A stretch of DNA of 64,000 bases from Maribacter antarcticus DSM 21422. Lineage in GTDB: Bacteria > Bacteroidota > Bacteroidia > Flavobacteriales > Flavobacteriaceae. A program made the translations under genes and the position numbers. This document shows, one piece after another, positions 17,841-26,152 of the stretch; within the stretch, counting starts at the first letter, position 1; each line of letters starts with the position of its first letter. The stretch is from contig NZ_JHZC01000004.1 in assembly GCF_000621125.1 (NCBI RefSeq), forward strand, positions 124,001 through 188,000, given 5' to 3'. The notes below the pieces were generated by a model that made no database searches, was not told the DNA's origin, and saw nothing but the letters and a program-made list of their open reading frames with translations.

Positions 17841-17970
17841 TAAATATGCTGTGAATGCTTAGTTGCATTGGCTAGCAACTAAATTAGTAAACGAAAATGA
17901 ACCAGAGGAAAATCTGTAGGATTTTCCGAGTAGACACAGAACTAGTAATTGCCTATACATGTTATTAGCG
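17841..17970. repeat. Longest island repeat, with GGAAAATC hairpin
   Basis: The central hairpin is GGAAAATC (17907-17914), loop TGTAG, GATTTTCC (17920-17927). To the right, AGAACTAGTAATT (17938-17950) and CTATACATGTTATTAGCG (17953-17970). To the left, GGCTAGCAACTAAATTAGT can pair with the right-hand core, so the whole element folds as one long imperfect palindrome. The stop codon of the DUF6090 relic (17965-17967) is inside its right edge. Confidence 0.7.
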
Positions 17971-18684
17971 TTTCGTTATTTCTCCTTCTAATTCTTTAAT
18001 AAGTTTACGAATACCCAGAATCGCTTGCATATACAAATCTATAGACCAGTCTACTAAATCAGTGTAATATGAATTGGTATTAATATATTTATGGTTATTA
18101 AAAAGAGCTTCATAATCATCTGGAATAAGGATTGTTTGCTGTCCAATACCATTCGATTGAATTGTATTGCTATAAAATAGTTCTGTTATTAAATGAACAA
18201 GGGCATCGCCATATATGCTTTTCTAATTTCCATTTATATTGAATTTGAGTAGCTCAAAATTTACCTCGTAAAGATTAATTAATTGAGTTCTTAATAAGTC
18301 TGAAGTAATTAAATTAAAACTTACCGCCTTTAGAGTGGAATAGCCAGAAGATTCCAATTGCACGGGATATATGTAGCTTAAATTTTGAAAATGGTAGTAT
18401 AATAAATCGCAAACAGGTAATTTATCTTTTAATTGTTTTTATAACAATATGTCCAGATTTCAAGGCTCTATTATTTTGTTCAATTGCTGATTCAAAAAAT
18501 ACTATGTTGTTCTCAAGATTAGATTAGATTTCAATTCAATTAGAATCTTGTTTTCTTCGAATCTTGCTTTTCTTTTGTCATTCCAAATATTAATTGCTAA
18601 AACAATTAATATTCCAATAACAACGAGTACAATCTCACCAATGGCATAAAGAAAATAATTACTCACTTTATTTTCTCTTATCAT
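17965..18684 (-). pseudogene. DUF6090 family protein, decayed (copy 1)
   Basis: The N-terminal 60 residues (18684-18502) have the DUF6090 head: a short polar start, then FLYAIGEIVLVVIGILIVLAI as a transmembrane helix, then NIWND. Frameshifts near 18510 and 18430 and a TAG near 18223 break the rest. The remaining fragments (NNIVFFESAIEQNNRAL, then YYHFQNLSYIYPVQLESSG, and a C-terminal VDWSIDLYMQAILGIRKLIK) are in the expected order. DUF6090 proteins are membrane-anchored and of unknown function. Confidence 0.75.
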
Positions 18685-18723
18685 ATCTTATCTAATTTTT
18701 AAAGAATTTTATCATTTGTTTAA

Positions 18724-18776
18724 TGGTTGGTCATAATGAAGGCTAAAACGGTCAGTATAAGAAGCGTTATCAACCA
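18724..18776. repeat. Bulged palindrome at the end of a cassette relic
   Basis: TGGTTG (18724-18729) pairs with CAACCA (18771-18776), and ATAATG (18733-18738) with CGTTAT (18765-18770). Three unpaired bases (GTC) are on the left arm only. The TGA stop of the 19060-18770 relic is made by bases 18770-18772, within the right arm. Confidence 0.6.
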
Positions 18777-19060
18777 GTAGGATAGCAATGATTTTTATAT
18801 TTTGTTCTCTGCTGGCTTTCATATTTTGTTTTCTTACCCGTAGTGTTTATCCACCGACCATAGCATTTAACCCATAGTATTTGAATATTTTCATCTTGTC
18901 TAGCTAAATCAGGTTCATCCATGGTTCCTTTTTCATAAAATTGATTCAGTTTTTCGTATTATTTTTTCTATAATAGTGTGAAAAGGTAAAATGTTTACAA
19001 TGGTTTTTTGCCTTTTAGAGCAGCGATAACTTTGACAGATTCATGAATATTATTTGACAT
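18770..19060 (-). pseudogene. Small orphan gene relic with frameshifts
   Basis: From an ATG at 19060 the minus strand reads MSNNIHESVKVIAALKGKK. After one shift it reads TIVNILPFHTIIEKIIRKT, and after another EKLNQFYEKGTMDEPDLARQ, continuing with NIQILWVKCYGRWINTTGKK to TGA at 18770. No family is recognised. Three protein-like segments in order suggest a decayed gene of about 95 residues. Confidence 0.45.
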
Positions 19061-19161
19061 TTACTACTTTTATTAAGGAATACGAATATTCATATTCATA
19101 ACTATTGCAGTAAGAAGTTTAATATTTTTTCATTTTAATTTATATTTATTAGATATACTTT

Positions 19162-20382
19162 TTAATGATTGTTACTAATTCCAAAAGGATTTTCAATTGA
19201 ATGCATAGGTTTTGTAAACCATTTAGGACCTTCCTCTGTCATGTAGATATGATCTTCTAACCGAATTCCAAATTTATCTGGAACACAAATCATGGGTTCA
19301 TTACTAAAAGTCATTCCTGATGTTAAAACTGTTTTGTCGTTTCTAACAATATATGGCCATTCATGAATCCCTAATCCAATTCCATGACCTGTTCTGTGTG
19401 GTAAGCCGGGTAATTTATAATCAGGTCCTAAATCATGAGACTCTAATATAACTCTTGATGCATCATCAACATCAGCACATGTATTACCTAGCTGTGCTGC
19501 AACAAAAGCTGCTTGTTGTGTTTCTTTTTCGATGTTCCAAATATAAGTTTGTTCTTCGTTTGCTTTTCCGAAAACATAGGTTCTTGTAATGTCAGAAATA
19601 TAATCATGTATCATACAACCTGTATCAACTAAAACTACTTCGTTTTCTTCCAAATCTTTGGGTGATTTTACACCGTGCGGAAAAGATGAATCTACTCCGA
19701 ATAATACAATACAGAAATACGATCCAGATTGAATCCCATATTTCACATGAGCATCATGAATAAAATTAGTAACTTCTTTTGCAGAAATTCCTGCATGTAA
19801 AATTCTTGCCGTTGCTTTCTGAACTTCTAATGTAATGTTCATTGCATGTTGTATGATAGTAATTTCTGCATCAGACTTAATCATTCTACAACCTGCCGTA
19901 ATAGGTTTCGCATTGACGAATTGATATGAATTTTGACAATTTCTAATTCCGTCAAAAACAAAAAATGGCGTTGCTTCATCAATGGAAATAACTCCAGATT
20001 CAATTCCATTTTCTTTCAAAAGCGTTACCAATAGTTCATATGGAGATTCATGTTCTTCCCAACCATGAACAACTCCTTCCAATTGCATATAGTCGAAAAT
20101 AGTTCCTTTTTCAAACGCAGGAGCAATATAAATTAGTTTTCCATTTGGAAATAATAAAGCACCAACCATTCTCTCACTTGCATTCCACTTCATTCCTGTA
20201 AAGTAGAATAAATTTGTACCAGAATGTAAATATAACCCTGGTACATTTTGATCTTTCATCAATTGACAAGCCTTATCAATTCTTTGTTGAAATTCTTGTT
20301 TTTGTATTGGCTTAACTAAATGTGCTATGGGTTCAATAGCCTCCAATTCTGCTTTTATGGTTGATCCTCCTATTCCTATCAT
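19162..20382 (-). CDS. M24 family aminopeptidase P-like (Xaa-Pro) peptidase
   Basis: The 406-residue protein has a creatinase-type N-terminal domain (residues ~20-160) and a pita-bread catalytic domain. The five metal ligands are visible: Asp in VLVDTGC, Asp in ISDITRTY, His in GHGIGLGIHEWP, Glu in TFSNEPMI and Glu in GIRLEDHIYM. It should cleave Xaa-Pro bonds or a related substrate with two divalent metals in the cytoplasm. No signal peptide is present. The gene is intact and of normal length, unlike many of its neighbours in the array. Confidence 0.9.
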   Translation of the reverse strand: MIGIGGSTIKAELEAIEPIAHLVKPIQKQEFQQRIDKACQLMKDQNVPGLYLHSGTNLFYFTGMKWNASERMVGALLFPNGKLIYIAPAFEKGTIFDYMQLEGVVHGWEEHESPYELLVTLLKENGIESGVISIDEATPFFVFDGIRNCQNSYQFVNAKPITAGCRMIKSDAEITIIQHAMNITLEVQKATARILHAGISAKEVTNFIHDAHVKYGIQSGSYFCIVLFGVDSSFPHGVKSPKDLEENEVVLVDTGCMIHDYISDITRTYVFGKANEEQTYIWNIEKETQQAAFVAAQLGNTCADVDDASRVILESHDLGPDYKLPGLPHRTGHGIGLGIHEWPYIVRNDKTVLTSGMTFSNEPMICVPDKFGIRLEDHIYMTEEGPKWFTKPMHSIENPFGISNNH

Positions 20383-20551
20383 TATTATTGTTATTTAATT
20401 ATTTATTAATTTCTTTAGGCATCACTGCTGTTAAGCAGATATTACATCTTTGGTGGTTAAAAAACAAACCTTAAGCCTATAGTCAATTCCTTGTTCAGGG
20501 ATATATATATATATATTAGGTTCACAAGTTAAAACCATTCCAGCGCTAAAA

Positions 20552-20587
20552 GGATAAGCATAGACCAACAGCATGTAGGTCTAATCC
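20552..20587. repeat. Bulged palindrome after DUF6090 copy 2
   Basis: GGAT-(AAGCA)-TAGACC pairs with GGTCTA-ATCC across an 11-base loop. The five unpaired bases are on the left arm only. It ends 15 bases past the DUF6090 stop. An (AT)8 run lies just to its left (20501-20516). Confidence 0.5.
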
Positions 20588-20601
20588 AAGGTAATGAGCT
20601 A

Positions 20602-21348
20602 TCAAATTATTTGCCTTTTGTTATTTCTTCCTTTTAATTCGACTTCTAAAAATTGTATTAAATCATCTATTTCATCTCCAAATTCTTGTCGAGGTTTAAT
20701 CGTTGAATAAGTGAGACTTAACTTAAGAGCTAGCAAGTTTCTTGTTTTTTGATTATTTAAAATTAAGCTATAGTTGTTTTGTGATTCATTATCAATATTG
20801 ATACTAGGGTCAATTGATTTTAACATTCTAACAAAATTTAAATCATTAACAATAATATCATCGATTCGCATTTGTTGTAGTATTAAGCGATCAGTTACTA
20901 AACTAGGTAAATTGGTAAGCGTTCGTTCTAAATTGGTAAAACTCTCACGTATACTGCGACTTTTTACAATTGCTATTTTACCAGTATTTTTTATATCTGA
21001 ATACGAATTTATTACTGGCAATATTGGATTAGAATTCCACATTATGTCGTAAAACAATTAGTCAGAAATAGTATTTACATTAAGCTTACCCTTGTTAGAA
21101 CTTTTTCCTAATGCAAATAGAAGTGCGTCCCTCTTTTGCTTTTCTTTAAAAATCTCAATATCAGATTGCTCCTTGGCAGAATTTAGACTTTCTAAAAGGT
21201 TACATACTATGCCTATTTCTTCTTTATCAATTTTTTGTTTTGCATTCCAATTGTTGATTTGCAATGCAATCAAAACACCAATAACCACGAGCACTATTTT
21301 ACCAATTGCGTAAAGTAAATACTTGCTTATCTTATTTTCAGTTAGCAT
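20602..21348 (-). pseudogene. DUF6090 family protein with one in-frame stop (copy 2)
   Basis: The head (residues 1-96) has the family start KISKYLLYAIGKIVLVVIG and QINNWNAKQKIDKEEI. A TAA at 21058-21060 follows NTISD. The same frame then continues for 151 residues (FYDIMWNSNPILPVINSYSD onward) to 20602. The total of 249 codons is normal for the family, and there is no frameshift. It differs clearly in sequence from copy 1, so the two are not a recent duplication. Confidence 0.82.
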
Positions 21349-21451
21349 TTTTTTCGAATTTTTCTTTTAATCTTTATCATTCTAAAAGCCAAATTTAAAA
21401 ATTTTGAGGTCTTTGAAAATACATAGATACCTCTAGAAAATCCTATAATAG

Positions 21452-22144
21452 TTATGTTTTATATACAGTGTTAGTAATAGTACTTTTCAGCTTGTTGTTC
21501 AATTCTATTATATATGTTTTTCGTTCAATCAATTGATTTAAATCAGCCTCAAAAGTTCTGGTTTTCTTTAAGTTTGGAAATGAAATCTTATTTTTTGCAA
21601 TAGAATTTGAAATCAAAAGATTAAAATAATTATAAGTTAAAATCATCTTTTGTAGGAAATCTGTTTTTTTTATTTTGAAACCTAATTTTTCTGCTGTCCT
21701 TACATTTATTATATAGCTTGTCCCACAAATTTTTAAGTTAGTTTTTTTCGTGTCCTCGTACTTTTCGATTAGACATAAAACTCCTTGTAAATACTTTTGG
21801 ATTATAAAATTGGTTCTTTGCTTTCCATTCATTTTTCTATCAATAACGAAAAAATAGTCCAACAAAGTTCCTCCGTGTATAGTAATAATTTCATTTTTAG
21901 GTTGTTCAGCAATGAAAAGAGATGAGTAATAAAATAATTTTCCGTTTTTTTTTAAAGCTGGTGTATCAAAGAATGGCGCGATTATAGACAAAACAATCGG
22001 AAAAGTTAGCATTCCAATTATATAAGTTCCAGTTTTCCACGACAAAAATAAGGATGTGAGTATTATTGTTAATGCAGATAACGCAATGATTATTTGGATT
22101 TGATTCCGCTCGTTCTTATTCTTATTATAAAATCTATGTTTCAA
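21452..22144 (-). CDS. Hypothetical membrane-anchored protein
   Basis: The 230-residue protein has a basic N-terminus, two adjacent transmembrane helices (IIIALSALTIILTSLFLSW and TYIIGMLTFPIVLSIIAPFF), and then a cytoplasmic domain. The motifs ICGTSYIINVRTAEKLGFKI and LILTYNYFNLL-like segment (MILTYNYFNLLISNSIAKNK) recall hypothetical proteins of other Flavobacteriia, but no function is known to me. It is the array gene nearest the integrase, the position an integron would give to the newest cassette. Confidence 0.75.
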   Translation of the reverse strand: MKHRFYNKNKNERNQIQIIIALSALTIILTSLFLSWKTGTYIIGMLTFPIVLSIIAPFFDTPALKKNGKLFYYSSLFIAEQPKNEIITIHGGTLLDYFFVIDRKMNGKQRTNFIIQKYLQGVLCLIEKYEDTKKTNLKICGTSYIINVRTAEKLGFKIKKTDFLQKMILTYNYFNLLISNSIAKNKISFPNLKKTRTFEADLNQLIERKTYIIELNNKLKSTITNTVYKT

Positions 22145-22265
22145 TACTTCGTTGTTTTTGGGTAGTATTGCTAATTAATGGATATAAGCAATTTACCAAA
22201 AAAGAAGGTATAACCTACCCGATATTAATGTGTATAAGTAATTATTTGATATCTTGGTGATAACA
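22145..22265. other. Divergent gap between array and integrase (attI candidate region)
   Basis: This 121-base stretch separates the first array gene from the divergent integrase. It includes GGGTAGTATTGC and, on the right, GGTATAACCTACCC, whose ends GGGTA and TACCC are complementary and could pair. In an integron this is where attI and the cassette promoter would lie. No promoter could be assigned firmly. Confidence 0.35.
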
Positions 22266-23118
22266 ATGAACCAAGCTGCATATCACAGATTTTGAAAATA
22301 TAAGAACGCTATTAAAAATAATAAGATATAGCGAAAACACGAGTATTTCCTATACAGGACTGCTGGTTACTTTTGCTAAATACATAGGGTTTGAGCATGA
22401 AATACATCGGTTAGATGCTAAATTCTTATTACAGAAAATAAGGGAACTTATAGTCGATAAAAAGTACGCATATACAAGTCAAAAACAAGTACTTAGTGCA
22501 GTTTTGCTCTGCATGAACTAAAGGGATAATACACAATTAGATTTAGACACGCTAAGACCCAGAAAACCGTAACGCGTGCTGCCGCAAATACTTTTGCTGC
22601 AAGAAGTAAAACGTATACTTTCCGTTACCGAGAATATAAAGCATAGGGCTATGTTGACCACCGTGTATGCTCTAGGTTTAAGAAGTGTCGAACTACGTGT
22701 ACTAAAGATTACCCATTTAGATGAGGACCGTAACGGAGTATTTATACAAAATGCAAAGGGCAAACGTTATAGGGTACTGCCTTTTTCAGAATCATTAAAA
22801 AATGTATTACGGGGCTATTATAAGAGGAATAGGCCCAAAACCTATCTTTTTGAAGGTAGGAACGGCCAATATGCTTCCGAAAGTCTTAGAGCCGTATTCA
22901 AATCGGCCCTTAAAAGGGTAGTTATAAAGAAGAGGGTAACCTTGCACAGCCGTAGGCATGCGCACGCGACACACCTATCGGAATCGGGTACAGATTTCGG
23001 TAGTATTCAAGAACTATTGGGCCATAATATCATCAAGACTACAATGCGCTACACGCATGTGTCTAACAAGCACCTTCTTAATGCTAAGAGTCCACTCGAT
23101 TTTTTAGGCGATTTTTAA
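22266..23118 (+). pseudogene. Tyrosine recombinase (integrase), two in-frame stops
   Basis: A continuous frame of about 283 codons codes for a tyrosine recombinase. The SAM-like N-terminal domain includes RYSENTSISYTGLLVTFAKY. The catalytic domain has Arg I in YALGLRSVELR, the beta-hairpin Lys in NAKGKRYRVLP, HxxR in LHSRRHAHATHL, His in ELLGHNIIKTTMRY and the nucleophile Tyr in that same segment. TAA codons at 22519 and 22570 interrupt it. The ATG at 22266 is one base out of frame, suggesting a single-base shift just after the start. All six catalytic residues remain, so it was active recently. It is divergent from the array. Confidence 0.88.
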
Positions 23119-23365
23119 ACAAATACAATAGGCTATTGTAAACGTCTGATGTTGTCTTCTTTACACAAATACTATTTTTTACTATGGTATTTAAGGATTA
23201 AACCATTCGTTGTACCGCCTTTTTACAGGGTTAAATTGCCATTTTAAAAATTAAAGTAGGGTCAGCGCAAACAAGATTGTTTTAAGATATTAAGAATAGA
23301 CAGTTGTTCTATAATTAATCAAACGATACCACATTATGTATGCGAGTATGAAATTTAGATGAAAG

Positions 23366-23827
23366 ATGAAAAATAGTTCCCTACTACTTTTTTTAATGAT
23401 TACATGTGCTTTTGGATATACCCAAAAAACTACCAATGCAGGTAAGCACCTAGGTGCTGGTTTAGCGATAGGCGCGGTAGGAGGTTATGCCGCTCATAAA
23501 GTATTTAAGAGTAGGGGTTGGACATGGGTCGGAGCAGCAGGTAGCAGTCTTGCCGCTAGCTTAGCAAAGGAAGCGTACAATCAATCTAGAGGCGCAGTAT
23601 GGGAAAACGATGACATCATCTATACCGCTATAGGTGGTATTATTTCTGGTTTGGTACTAGATATGATTTTAGATAGTAGACGGGGTAGTGGCAAACGTTG
23701 TGGGTGCTCTCCTTTAGCAATAAACATAAATACGGTTGATACCGATTTTACCGCTGATTTTGAAAACGGTTCTGGTGACATTGTAGCAGCCATACAGGCC
23801 GGTTATTTTATTAAGGACGGTTTATAA
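23366..23827 (+). CDS. Exported hypothetical protein with glycine-rich helices
   Basis: The 153-residue protein has a signal peptide (LLLFLMITCAFGYTQ). It then has small-residue helices (LGAGLAIGAVGGYAAHKVF and TAIGGIISGLVLDMIL), which suggest packing in a membrane. A similar layout is seen in YfiM-like lipoproteins, but I do not recognise the family with confidence. A short Cys pair (RCGCSP) lies near residue 112. It converges on the DUF58 gene and overlaps its end by 6 bases. Confidence 0.6.
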   Translation: MKNSSLLLFLMITCAFGYTQKTTNAGKHLGAGLAIGAVGGYAAHKVFKSRGWTWVGAAGSSLAASLAKEAYNQSRGAVWENDDIIYTAIGGIISGLVLDMILDSRRGSGKRCGCSPLAININTVDTDFTADFENGSGDIVAAIQAGYFIKDGL

Positions 23828-25153
23828 CAAGCCTCTTGCTTTAATTTCTAAATATTTATTTATCGTATTTATGGTCAGTTCTTCTGGTTTGGTGAGGATC
23901 GTCTGTATCCCATACCGTTGTAGTTCTTTTTGCATTAGTTTTTTATCAAAGGAAAACTTTTCGGCAATGGTTTTATGGTAAATGGCCTGCAGGTCTTCGG
24001 CATCGGTGGCAATTAGTTTTTCCAGTTCAGAATTTTCAAAAAATATGACCACTAATACGTGTTTTTTTGCCAATCCTAAAAAATACGGTACTTGTCTTTT
24101 TAAGGCAGATATATGCTCAAAATTGGTATATAACAAAAGCAAACTCCTTTGATTTATCTTTCGCTTTACATGCCCGTATAAAGCACCAAAATCGGAGTCT
24201 GTGAACTCGGTGTCTGTATGGTAAAGCGTTTCTAGAATATTATTGAGATAGGTAGGTTTTTGAACCGCAGGCAAGTAGGTTTCAATTTGTTTTGAGAACG
24301 TGACCAAACCTGTCTTATCGTGCCGTTTTAAAGCCACATTACTAAAGGCTAAGGCGCTATTAATAGCGTAATCCAGTAATTTAAGTCCATTAAAGGGCAT
24401 TTTCATGACCCTGCCCGTGTCTATAATAGAATAAACAGGCTGCGATTTTTCATCTTGGTATTGGTTTACCATCAACAGGTGCTGCTTTGCCGTAGCTTTC
24501 CAGTTTAGTGTACGGATATCGTCTCCGGGTATATATTCTTTGATTTGTTCAAATTCTTGGGTATGGCCTAGTTTCCGTATTTTTTTAAGGCCGATGTTAG
24601 ACAAGCGATTATTCATAGCCAAAAAATCGTACTGCTGCATTTGAATGACTGACGGGTACACGGGTACCATCTGATCTTTTTGGAATACAAAGCGACGTTT
24701 TATAATGCGCAGGGGAGAGGAGGCATATACGTTTAGGTTTCCAAAAATATATTCGCCTCTATCAACAGGCCGTACCGTATATTCAAAAACTTGTTTCTCG
24801 CCTTTAATCCCCTTGGTGTTGTATTCAAAATCCCTTTTCTGGAATTGCTGAGGTAGCTCATCTATAAAGCTGATGTTTGTTTTAAAAGGATAATTGGTAT
24901 GGAATTGTATACTAATGGGATTTAAATCGCTGTTGGATAATTTTTTGGGTAATACTCTTTTAGCCTCCATTCCTTTGCTGGTTCCGTAAAGCAGAAAAAC
25001 ATCAAACAAAAAAGCGGCTACCAGCACCAAGATCAATACCCAAGCGATAGGATATAACCACTTTAACCAGAACGCTAGTATAAAGCAGGCACTGAGCAGC
25101 GCCAAGTACCTAAAAAAGGTGTTATGTATGTAGAACGATTTTAAAAACTGCAT
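23822..25153 (-). CDS. DUF58 domain protein
   Basis: The 443-residue protein has two N-terminal transmembrane helices (residues ~14-50) and a DUF58 domain whose signature is EYIPGDDIRTLNWKATAKQ near residue 215. After it comes a von Willebrand factor A-like fold (PVYSIIDTGRVMKMPF and TGLVTFSKQIETYLP). DUF58 proteins are found with MoxR ATPases and are thought to act in assembly or maturation of envelope complexes. It is the last gene of the six-gene minus-strand operon and starts immediately after the MoxR stop codon. Confidence 0.9.
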   Translation of the reverse strand: MQFLKSFYIHNTFFRYLALLSACFILAFWLKWLYPIAWVLILVLVAAFLFDVFLLYGTSKGMEAKRVLPKKLSNSDLNPISIQFHTNYPFKTNISFIDELPQQFQKRDFEYNTKGIKGEKQVFEYTVRPVDRGEYIFGNLNVYASSPLRIIKRRFVFQKDQMVPVYPSVIQMQQYDFLAMNNRLSNIGLKKIRKLGHTQEFEQIKEYIPGDDIRTLNWKATAKQHLLMVNQYQDEKSQPVYSIIDTGRVMKMPFNGLKLLDYAINSALAFSNVALKRHDKTGLVTFSKQIETYLPAVQKPTYLNNILETLYHTDTEFTDSDFGALYGHVKRKINQRSLLLLYTNFEHISALKRQVPYFLGLAKKHVLVVIFFENSELEKLIATDAEDLQAIYHKTIAEKFSFDKKLMQKELQRYGIQTILTKPEELTINTINKYLEIKARGLL

Positions 25154-26152
25154 CTATCTAGGTATTTCTACACTTTCGGTAATCACCTGCACTACGCTTT
25201 CGGTCGTCATACCCTCCATTTCGCGTTCCGGAGTTAAAATCACCCTATGGTTAAGAACGGGAACCAACACCTTCTTAACATCTTCTGGAGTCACAAAATC
25301 CCTACCGTTAATGGCAGCTAATGCCTTGGCACTGTTCAATGCAGCAATGGAAGCCCTGGGGGATCCCCCAAGATATAAATGCGGATGATTTCTGGTTTTT
25401 GTAATGATATCTGCAATGTACTGGAATATTTTTTCCGCTACCACAATTTCCTGAATCTGACTTTTGAAACCTAAAAGTGCTTTAGGAGTAAGCACATTCT
25501 TTATCTCTTTTAGTGGCAGATTCCCTTTGCGTTTGTGGTGCGTTTTTAATATCAATACTTCTTCTGCTACGCTAGGGTACTCTACTTTTACCTTAAATAG
25601 AAAACGGTCTAATTGTGCTTCAGGTAGGGCATAGGTGCCTTCTTGTTCAATAGGGTTTTGCGTGGCTAAGACCATAAAAGGTACTGCCATTGGGTAGGTA
25701 GTACCATCCATGGTAACTTGACGCTCTTCCATGGTCTCAAACATAGCAGCCTGCGTTTTTGCTGGTGCCCGATTTATTTCATCAATCAATATAATGTTAG
25801 AGAAAATAGGACCTTTTTTAAACGCGAACTCAGAAGATTTTACATTAAAAATACTGGTGCCAAGAATATCGCTCGGCATTAAATCTGGTGTAAACTGTAT
25901 GCGGCTAAAATTGGTTTTTAAGGTCTTAGCGAATAGTTTTGCAGTGATGGTCTTTGCAACACCGGGCACTCCTTCTATGAGCACATGGCCATCTACCAGA
26001 AGGGAAACAATTAAAAGCTCTATAAAGTTCTCTTGGCCTATAATAACCTTTGCCAGTTCTACTTTTATATCGCCTACTGCTTTTTGAAGCCCTTCTAAAG
26101 GAATCCTATTGTTGAAATCAAGGTCGTTGGATTGTGGTTCGTTATTTTCCAT
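25154..26152 (-). CDS. MoxR-type AAA+ ATPase
   Basis: The 332-residue ATPase has Walker A in EGVPGVAKTITAK (residue ~62, with Ala for the usual Gly before Lys), Walker B in ILIDEINRAPAKTQ, sensor I in VLATQNPIEQEGTY and sensor II in GGSPRASIA. MoxR proteins act as chaperones for neighbouring vWA or DUF58 proteins. The ATG overlaps the end of the DUF4350 gene by 11 bases, which implies translational coupling. Confidence 0.95.
   Translation of the reverse strand: MENNEPQSNDLDFNNRIPLEGLQKAVGDIKVELAKVIIGQENFIELLIVSLLVDGHVLIEGVPGVAKTITAKLFAKTLKTNFSRIQFTPDLMPSDILGTSIFNVKSSEFAFKKGPIFSNIILIDEINRAPAKTQAAMFETMEERQVTMDGTTYPMAVPFMVLATQNPIEQEGTYALPEAQLDRFLFKVKVEYPSVAEEVLILKTHHKRKGNLPLKEIKNVLTPKALLGFKSQIQEIVVAEKIFQYIADIITKTRNHPHLYLGGSPRASIAALNSAKALAAINGRDFVTPEDVKKVLVPVLNHRVILTPEREMEGMTTESVVQVITESVEIPR

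Noticed and set aside
20501-20516. A run of (AT)8 as a regulatory or phase-variable repeat.
   Set aside because: It is in a gap of a decaying array and not placed in a promoter or reading frame.
10741-22265. Calling the sites classical attC.
   Set aside because: The strict core motifs RYYYAAC and GTTRRRY are not consistently present at both ends, so I call them island repeats with attC-like form only.
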